Positions 7,228 through 11,892 of a stretch of DNA of 11,892 nucleotides are shown here, in pieces. The translations under genes were made by a program, and so were the position numbers. Each line of letters starts with the position of its first letter. The first letter of the stretch is position 1. Under the pieces are notes generated by a model that saw only the letters and a program-made list of their open reading frames with translations, was not told the origin of the DNA and did no database searches. This DNA comes from Chloroflexota bacterium (GTDB taxonomy: Bacteria; Chloroflexota; Anaerolineae; Anaerolineales; UBA11858): the NCBI GenBank assembly GCA_030666985.1, contig DAOUWT010000059.1, positions 1-11,892 on the forward strand, read 5' to 3'.

Positions 7228-7288
7228 TCGTATTGCGTGATGCGTGTTACGTATTGCGTATTGCGTAGGGGAGACTTTACGTAACACG
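7228..7288. repeat. GCGTATTGCGTG words with an 11-bp inverted repeat
   Basis: TATTGCGTGATGCGTG-type words follow the mvhD gene. CGTGTTACGTA (7243-7253) is exactly complementary to TACGTAACACG (7278-7288), leaving a 24-base spacer. It can form a stem just upstream of the terminator hairpin. Confidence 0.85.
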
Positions 7289-7319
7289 AATAGCGGTATA
7301 TAGTTTATACCCCCAAGGG

Positions 7320-7358
7320 AAAATCCCCCTGCTGAGGTAATGGCAGGAGGATTTTTTT
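7320..7358 (+). terminator. Rho-independent terminator of the flx-hdr block
   Basis: The 5' arm AAAATCCCCCTGC (7320-7332) pairs with GCAGGAGGATTTT (7343-7355), with one C-A mismatch in 13 pairs and a 10-base loop. A run of seven T (7352-7358) follows. It lies 98 bases after the mvhD stop and is the only convincing intrinsic terminator in the window. The A-rich start of the stem means it could also work, more weakly, on the other strand. Confidence 0.8.
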
Positions 7359-7653
7359 GTTGGGCAGGATGGTGATTTTGCTTTTGATTTCTCGTAAAAC
7401 AACAGCAGATTTAGAAATAAACGAATCGAAAGCAAAAATCCGTTCCTTTCCCAATTCGTGTAGTCTACTGACTCGCCATCCACGAATGTGGCCGCGAACG
7501 TCGAGGGCATGCAAAGCACCGCGTCCCGTTAGATGAAACTGTCAAGCAGCTAGGATGCACGTCACTCTTCTTGCGGCTTATAGATTATACTCATCACTCG
7601 CCACTCGCAAACTCGCCCACTTTTCCCCCCTATCTCCATTCAACGGAGTGAAG
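7359..7653. other. Non-coding stretch, no supported gene
   Basis: I see no gene I can support here. The minus strand is open from 7514 to 7305 for 69 codons, but that frame runs through the terminator hairpin, has no visible ribosome site and matches nothing I recognise. ATTCGTG (7454-7460) and CACGAAT (7481-7487) form an inverted repeat with AGTC/GACT nested inside (7462-7465 and 7470-7473). A short run of CACTCGC words occurs at 7595-7617. No tRNA cloverleaf or riboswitch was recognised. Confidence 0.6.
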
Positions 7654-7659
7654 TATAAT
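7654..7659 (+). promoter_or_regulatory. Possible -10 box ahead of the acyl-CoA ligase gene
   Basis: TATAAT lies 132 bases before the ligase start and after the terminator, where a new promoter would be expected. The hexamer 16-18 bases upstream (around 7630-7637) does not resemble TTGACA, so the support is weak. Confidence 0.25.
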
Positions 7660-7713
7660 GCCCTTGCTTTTTTGAAATAGACCAATGCTGCGTAGTGCGT
7701 GAGGGAAGCGACG

Positions 7714-7776
7714 CCTCACTCATCACGTATCACTCCTCACTCATCACGTATCACTCCTCACTCATCACGTTTCACT
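7714..7776. repeat. 21-bp tandem repeat, three copies
   Basis: The unit begins CCTCACTCATCACG and repeats at 7714-7734, 7735-7755 and 7756-7776. The first two copies are identical and the third has one A-to-T change. The unit has no stop codon on the + strand and its length is a multiple of three, so the ligase reading frame stays open through it back to 7699. That gives a false extension of 31 residues in which PHSSR and T are repeated. Confidence 0.95.
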
Positions 7777-7791
7777 CATCAGGAATCACTT

Positions 7792-9897
7792 ATGCTAGAA
7801 GCTTTTTTCGAACCAAAATCCGTGGCTGTTGTAGGAGCCTCGACTGACCCAGACAAACTTGGATACGCCGTCCTGGAGAATCTCGTCAAGGGTGGCTACG
7901 CTCAAGTAGGAGAAATATACCCCATAAACCTCAAGGCCGATGAGATATTGGGATACAAGGCCTATCCGTCTGTGAAAGACGTTCCCCACGAAATAGGCCA
8001 AGCCGTAATAGTTATCCCCTATCCCTATGTTCCAGCTATTTTGAGGGAGTGCGGCGAGGCGAATATCCCAGCCGTGGTAGTTATCAGCGCGGGATTCCGC
8101 GAGGCAGGGATGGATGGCCTGGAGCGCGAGCTAGAACTGATCGAGATCGCCAAAGAGAACGACATGCGTTTGATTGGCCCCAACTGCCTGGGAGTGATAG
8201 ACACCTTTACCCCTCTCAACGCCTCCTTTTCAGCGGGGACGCCCCCCCGGGGGCCGATGGCATTCATGTCTCAATCGGGCGCGTTGGGAACCGCTATCTT
8301 GGATTGGGCCAAAGCCGGCCGCCTGGGGTTGGCAAAATTCGTCAGCTTGGGCAACAAGGCCGATGTCAGCGAGATTGATCTCCTCCAAGCCTGGGCAGAC
8401 GATGCCGATACCAACGTGATCTTGATGTACAGCGAAGGCTTGCCCAATGGTCAAAAGTTTATCCAAGTAGCTCGTGAAGTGAGCCGCAAGAAACCCATTG
8501 TTGCCATTAAATCTGGCGTCACCGAGTCTGGCTCTCGGGCTGTTTCTTCACATACTGGTTCCCTGGCCGGGTCGGAGCAGGCTTATGAAGCCGCCTTTCG
8601 CCAAGCGGGTGTCTTGCGGGCTGATTCTATGTCCAGTATGTTCGATATGGCGCTGGCTTTGGGCTACCAACCACCCCTCAAAGGAGACCGGATTGCCATT
8701 GTCACTAACGCGGGCGGCCCCGGTATTTTGGTAACAGATGCCTTAGAACAGCATGAAATGAAATTAACCCGCTTCAAACTAAGCACCCGGCAGACCTTGG
8801 AAGCCTACCTGCCCGACGCTGCCAGCGCGGCCAACCCCGTGGACGTTTTGGGAGACGCTCGCGCAGATCGCTACCGCCTGGCGATGAATACCGTTGCCCA
8901 AGACCCCAACGTGGATGGTGTCGTGATTGTCCTCACCCCACAGGCGATGACGGAAATCCAGGCCACTGCCGAAGCTATAGGCAAGTTATCCCAAGAAACT
9001 GATAAACCGATTTTAGCTTGCTTCATGGGAGAAGCTGAGGTAGAAGCTGGGGTCAAGATTTTGCGCAAATATGATGTCCCCAATTACGCTTTCCCCGACA
9101 GGGCTGCTTCAGCCCTCCGTGCCATGGCCGACTACCGGGAGATTCGTAAGCTGCCGGAACCTGAGTATGTTCACTTTGAAGCTGATAACACCGCTACCCG
9201 AAAAGTGCTGGATGCAGCCCTCGCGGATGGGCGTTACGCCATTGGTGACGCCGAGGCCTGGAATATCCTCAAGGCCTATGGACTGAAAACTCCCCGCTCG
9301 GAGTTGGCGAAAACTTCTGGGGAGGCCGTTGAGCTTGCCTCAGAGATCGGGTATCCAGTGGTACTCAAGATAGCCTCCCCCGACATTTTGCACAAGACCG
9401 ACGTGGGCGGCGTAAAAGTGGGGCTGCAGGGCGCGGAAGAAGTGCGGGATGCCTTCGAGTTGATGCTCTACCGCACCGAGCGTTATTTGCCGGATGCCCA
9501 CGTGTGGGGCTGCCAGGTGCAGGAGATGGCTCCCCCGGGGGGCTTGGAGGTGCTGATTGGCATGAACCGCGATCCTCAGTTTGGCCCGCTGGTTACATTT
9601 GGCTTGGGCGGAATTTACGTCGAAGTCCTCAAAGATGTCACTTTCCGGGTGGCGCCTTTCTCCCGCCGAGAAGCTGAAAACATGGTGAATGAAATCCGCG
9701 CCAAGGCTTTGTTGGATGGCATACGCGGCAAGCCCCCCGTCGATAAAAAAGCACTAGTAGACATCATATTACGAATGGGACAACTTGTTCAAGATTTCCC
9801 CGAAATTGTCGAATTTGACATTAATCCCCTCATCGTTTACCCCAAAGGACAAGGGGCAATAGCTATTGATATGCGCTTGATACTGAGTAAAGAGTAA
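7792..9897 (+). CDS. acd: Fused ADP-forming acetate/acyl-CoA ligase
   Basis: This 701-residue enzyme catalyses acyl-CoA + ADP + Pi to acid + ATP + CoA. A CoA-binding domain opens it (FFEPKSVAVVGAST, 5-18) and a succinyl-CoA-ligase-like domain follows. H254 in SSHTGSLAGS is the expected phosphorylated histidine. An ATP-grasp domain occupies about 483-701, with KIASPDILHKTDVGGVKVG (526-544) containing H534, the likely second phosphate-relay histidine, and FDINPLIV near the end. The alpha and beta parts are fused in one chain, as in many bacteria and archaea. Acetyl-CoA is the usual substrate, but branched or aryl acyl-CoAs are possible. ATG at 7792 is chosen over an in-frame GTG at 7699 because AGGAA (7781-7785) precedes it and the protein starts there like its family. 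The last codons AGT AAA GAG TAA belong to a repeat array. Confidence 0.93.
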   Translation: MLEAFFEPKSVAVVGASTDPDKLGYAVLENLVKGGYAQVGEIYPINLKADEILGYKAYPSVKDVPHEIGQAVIVIPYPYVPAILRECGEANIPAVVVISAGFREAGMDGLERELELIEIAKENDMRLIGPNCLGVIDTFTPLNASFSAGTPPRGPMAFMSQSGALGTAILDWAKAGRLGLAKFVSLGNKADVSEIDLLQAWADDADTNVILMYSEGLPNGQKFIQVAREVSRKKPIVAIKSGVTESGSRAVSSHTGSLAGSEQAYEAAFRQAGVLRADSMSSMFDMALALGYQPPLKGDRIAIVTNAGGPGILVTDALEQHEMKLTRFKLSTRQTLEAYLPDAASAANPVDVLGDARADRYRLAMNTVAQDPNVDGVVIVLTPQAMTEIQATAEAIGKLSQETDKPILACFMGEAEVEAGVKILRKYDVPNYAFPDRAASALRAMADYREIRKLPEPEYVHFEADNTATRKVLDAALADGRYAIGDAEAWNILKAYGLKTPRSELAKTSGEAVELASEIGYPVVLKIASPDILHKTDVGGVKVGLQGAEEVRDAFELMLYRTERYLPDAHVWGCQVQEMAPPGGLEVLIGMNRDPQFGPLVTFGLGGIYVEVLKDVTFRVAPFSRREAENMVNEIRAKALLDGIRGKPPVDKKALVDIILRMGQLVQDFPEIVEFDINPLIVYPKGQGAIAIDMRLILSKE

Positions 9898-10000
9898 AAC
9901 GTGAAGACGTGAAACGTGAAGACGTAAAACGTGAAGACGTGAAACGTAATCTCACGCAACACGCATCACGCAGCACGCAACACGCACACGCCACACCCAT
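9885..10000. repeat. ACGTGAAGACGTGAA array followed by CACGCAACACGC words
   Basis: A 15-bp unit ACGTGAAGACGTGAA repeats at 9899-9913, 9914-9928 (one change) and 9929-9943. It is preceded by GAGTAAAGAGTAAAAC, which includes the ligase stop codon. From 9951 the words become CACGCAACACGCATCACGC, the type seen at the left end of the window, ending just before the next ribosome site (AAGGAG, 10001-10006). Confidence 0.92.
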
Positions 10001-10014
10001 AAGGAGCAACACCC

Positions 10015-11088
10015 ATGAAATCCCTATACATAACTTCTGTTGAAAAATATTCTGGAAAAACCGCCCTTTGCCTGGCGCTTGGAAAGCTGTATCAGGAACA
10101 GGGATATAAAGTGGGCTATCTGAAGCCTTTTAGCCTGCAACCATGGAAAATAAGTGGCTATCTTGCCGACGAGGACGCCTCCTTTGTCAGCGAGATATTG
10201 GGACTGGAAGCCAAACCGTGGGAGTTAGCGCCCGTTGTCGTCACTTCCGAGCGTCTGCGTGCCCATCTAGCCGGCGGCGAAGAAACGAACTTGATGGAGA
10301 CCATCAAGACCGCTGCCGGCAAAGCCTCCCAAGGCCAGGACTTACTTCTCCTGGAGGGAGGCGGGAGCCTGCGGGAGGGTTACGTTTTGGATATTCCTAC
10401 CCCGGAAGTAGCGGCAGAATTGGGCAGCAATATCTTGGTGGTTGTCAAGTATCGGGATGATGTTCGGGTGCTAGACGATGTCCTGACCGCCAAATTTAGA
10501 TTAGGAGAAGCCTTGAGCGGAGTGGTGATCAATCGAGTTCCTGAGGAAGCCATGGGCTATGTGACCAATCTGGTGACGCCGTATCTGGAGAAAAAAGGCG
10601 TGCCGGTCTTGGGCGTTCTCCCAGAAGTGCGGGGATTGGCCGCTCTGACGGTGGGCGAGATAATAGATGTCTTGGACGCGGAGATTTTGACGGAAGAAGC
10701 TGACCGCGAGGCCATGATCGAGGTCTTGGTGGTGGGAGCCATGACCGAAGAAGCCGCCCTCCGCCGCCTCCGTAAGCATCACAATAAAGCCGTTATCACC
10801 GGTGGAGACCGTACTGATATGCAGTTAGCGGCCCTGGAAACTTCAGCTAATTGTCTCATCCTAACCGGTAACCTCCGCCCCAACAACCTGATCGTCAAGC
10901 AGGCTGGTTATATGGGCGTTCCCATCCTCCTGGTGGCGGAGAACACCATGGAAACCATCGAAAAGCTCGACCACATTTTCGGCAAGACCCGCCTTGGACA
11001 ACGTGCAAAACTAGAAACATTCCAAAGCCTGATTGCCGAACACCTTGACTTCGAGCGTTTGAATAAGGGGCTAGGAATCAGGGACTAG
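10015..11088 (+). CDS. BioD-like/DRTGG protein (Pta regulatory-type domains only)
   Basis: This 357-residue protein opens with a BioD/AAA_26-type P-loop NTPase domain (about 1-200): SVEKYSGKTALCLALG (8-23), with a Walker A-like SGKT whose leading Gly is replaced, and LLLEGGGSLREG (111-122), similar to the EGAGG motif of BioD. A DRTGG domain covers about 215-325, with ITGGDRTDMQLAALE (261-275). These two domains form the N-terminus of long phosphotransacetylases, where they are regulatory; the catalytic PTA_PTB domain is missing. Databases often name such proteins 'phosphotransacetylase family', which would be misleading here. Its position right after the ADP-forming ligase, with a strong ribosome site (AAGGAG, 8 bases), suggests a role in controlling or supporting that enzyme. 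That is inference; the biochemical activity is unknown. Its last six codons and TAG lie in a repeat array. Confidence 0.85.
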   Translation: MKSLYITSVEKYSGKTALCLALGKLYQEQGYKVGYLKPFSLQPWKISGYLADEDASFVSEILGLEAKPWELAPVVVTSERLRAHLAGGEETNLMETIKTAAGKASQGQDLLLLEGGGSLREGYVLDIPTPEVAAELGSNILVVVKYRDDVRVLDDVLTAKFRLGEALSGVVINRVPEEAMGYVTNLVTPYLEKKGVPVLGVLPEVRGLAALTVGEIIDVLDAEILTEEADREAMIEVLVVGAMTEEAALRRLRKHHNKAVITGGDRTDMQLAALETSANCLILTGNLRPNNLIVKQAGYMGVPILLVAENTMETIEKLDHIFGKTRLGQRAKLETFQSLIAEHLDFERLNKGLGIRD

Positions 11089-11150
11089 GTATCAGGAACA
11101 TTGGCCTAGTACCTAATCACTGATTCCCTAGTCACTGATTCCCTAGTCAC
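11071..11150. repeat. CTAGGAATCAG / CTGATTCCCTAG inverted word array
   Basis: The left words (CTAGGAATCAGGGACTAGG, from 11071) start inside the end of the preceding gene and supply its stop codon. The right words are their approximate reverse complement: CACTGATTCCCTAGT twice in tandem at 11118-11132 and 11133-11147. The array ends 8 bases before the pabB ATG. Confidence 0.9.
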
Positions 11151-11157
11151 TAACACC

Positions 11158-11892
11158 ATGCCCTTTCCCCACGCCCGCGAAATCCCTTATCTTGACCCAC
11201 TGCTAGCCTTCCAGCCCTTTGCCGCAGATGATTATGCCATTTTCTTAGATAGCGCTCTGGCGGATGAACGCCTGGGGCGCTATTCTTTTATTGCGGCGGA
11301 TCCCTTCCAGACCCTGACCAGTAAGGGGGAGGTGATTCACCTGGGCGGCCAGTTGCTGAGAGGCGACCCTTTTGCAGTCTTGCGACGCGAGCTGGCCCTT
11401 TACCCCCTGACCCATCGGGCCGGCCTGCCCCGCTTCCAGACCGGAGTGGCGGGATATTTTGCCTATGACCTTTGCCATCACCTGGAGGATTTGCCCATCC
11501 CCGGCGAGGACGATATGGGCTTTCCCGATTTGGCCTTGGGCTTCTACGATGTGGTGCTGGCCTTTGACCAGGTGCAGCAGAGGGCGTGGATTATCTCCAG
11601 TGGCTGCCCGGAGGTGGGGGATGCGGCCCGCGCCGCCCGTGCCCGCTCCCGCATCCGGGAGTTCCTGTCCCGCTTGGAAGACGCCCCGGAGCAGATAGCC
11701 GTTCCCAGCCCCCCCTTGCATCCCCCCCAGATACGCTCCAACTTCACCCCCCCCGCCCACGCGGATGCCGTCCAGCCCCTGATAGATTATATCCACGCAC
11801 GCGACCCCTTCCAGCCCAACGCCCCCCAGCCCTTCCCGGCCACCCTATCCCCCCAAGCTACGCCGTTTTACCTCCCCCACCGCCCGCGGGAC
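11158..11892 (+). CDS. pabB: Aminodeoxychorismate synthase component I (PabB), 5' part
   Basis: The frame is open for 245 codons to the window edge; a full PabB is usually about 450 residues or more. The N-terminal region fits the Anthranilate_synt_I_N domain: AIFLDSALADERLGRYSFIAADPF (28-51), then VAGYFAYDLCHHLEDLP (96-112), which binds or surrounds the tryptophan-like pocket in the family. PabB makes 4-amino-4-deoxychorismate from chorismate for folate, using ammonia from PabA. TrpE is the less likely alternative. ATG at 11158 is the only start before an in-frame TAG at 11107, but no Shine-Dalgarno sequence precedes it. From about residue 185 the conserved YI-AGDIFQ-NLSQRF stretch is disrupted by many CCC (Pro) codons, probably sequence errors at a contig end, so that part of the translation should not be trusted. 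Confidence 0.82.
   Translation, partial: MPFPHAREIPYLDPLLAFQPFAADDYAIFLDSALADERLGRYSFIAADPFQTLTSKGEVIHLGGQLLRGDPFAVLRRELALYPLTHRAGLPRFQTGVAGYFAYDLCHHLEDLPIPGEDDMGFPDLALGFYDVVLAFDQVQQRAWIISSGCPEVGDAARAARARSRIREFLSRLEDAPEQIAVPSPPLHPPQIRSNFTPPAHADAVQPLIDYIHARDPFQPNAPQPFPATLSPQATPFYLPHRPRD

Noticed and set aside
9898..10000. Insertion sequence or miniature transposon in the gap
   Set aside because: There is no transposase, no defined terminal inverted repeat and no target-site duplication; the words change character from gap to gap.
10015..11088. Phosphate acetyltransferase (Pta) enzyme
   Set aside because: The protein ends after the DRTGG domain; the catalytic PTA_PTB domain is absent.
11245..11796. 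Minus-strand open frame (183 codons) at the right end
   Set aside because: It is antisense to pabB, whose N-terminal motifs are clear on the + strand.

Overview
All recognisable genes lie on the + strand. The window looks like a complete metagenomic contig from an anaerobic or facultatively anaerobic bacterium, most likely Chloroflexota (Anaerolineae-type). That placement is an inference. It rests on the gene set (Hdr/Flox genes, a fused ADP-forming acyl-CoA synthetase beside a BioD/DRTGG protein) and on the unusual gaps filled with short repeated words, which I associate with that lineage; no rRNA or marker gene is present to confirm it. The left edge falls inside a tandem repeat. The right edge falls inside pabB, where the sequence seems to be corrupted.

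Region 1 (1-7221) is an electron-transfer gene cluster. It encodes two proteins with paired [4Fe-4S] binding sites (163-1011 and 1008-2030), an FAD/NAD(P)H oxidoreductase subunit with a [2Fe-2S] site (2027-2887), HdrC (3120-3668), HdrB (3671-4627), HdrA (4716-6713) and an MvhD/FlxD-type [2Fe-2S] protein (6796-7221). This is the inventory of a FlxABCD-HdrABC (Flox-Hdr) complex, in the order B/C-type, C/B-type, A, hdrC, hdrB, hdrA, D. The expected job is cytoplasmic: NAD(P)H electrons enter at the FlxA-like subunit, pass through FlxD to the HdrA flavin, and are split between ferredoxin and a disulfide acceptor at HdrB. No hydrogenase or formate dehydrogenase gene is present. A Rho-independent-type terminator at 7320-7358 ends the block.

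Region 2 (7222-7791) is the only long non-coding stretch. It holds the terminator, inverted repeats, a weak -10-like box and repeat words, but no gene I can support.

Region 3 (7792-11088) encodes a fused ADP-forming acetate/acyl-CoA ligase, which makes ATP while releasing an acid from its CoA thioester. It is followed by a protein made of the BioD-like and DRTGG domains found at the N-terminus of long Pta enzymes, without the catalytic Pta domain. Together with region 1 this fits fermentative or acetogenic-type metabolism: redox balancing by Flox-Hdr and ATP from acyl-CoA. Region 4 (11158 to the end) is the 5' part of pabB (folate pathway).

The most striking non-genic signal is the intergenic DNA. 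Every gap of about 70 bases or more carries short reiterated words. In most gaps GTGA/GAGTAA-type words follow the stop codon, and their approximate reverse complements (TCAC/TTACTC-type words) precede the next ribosome binding site. The words differ from gap to gap. In several genes the stop codon itself lies inside a word.
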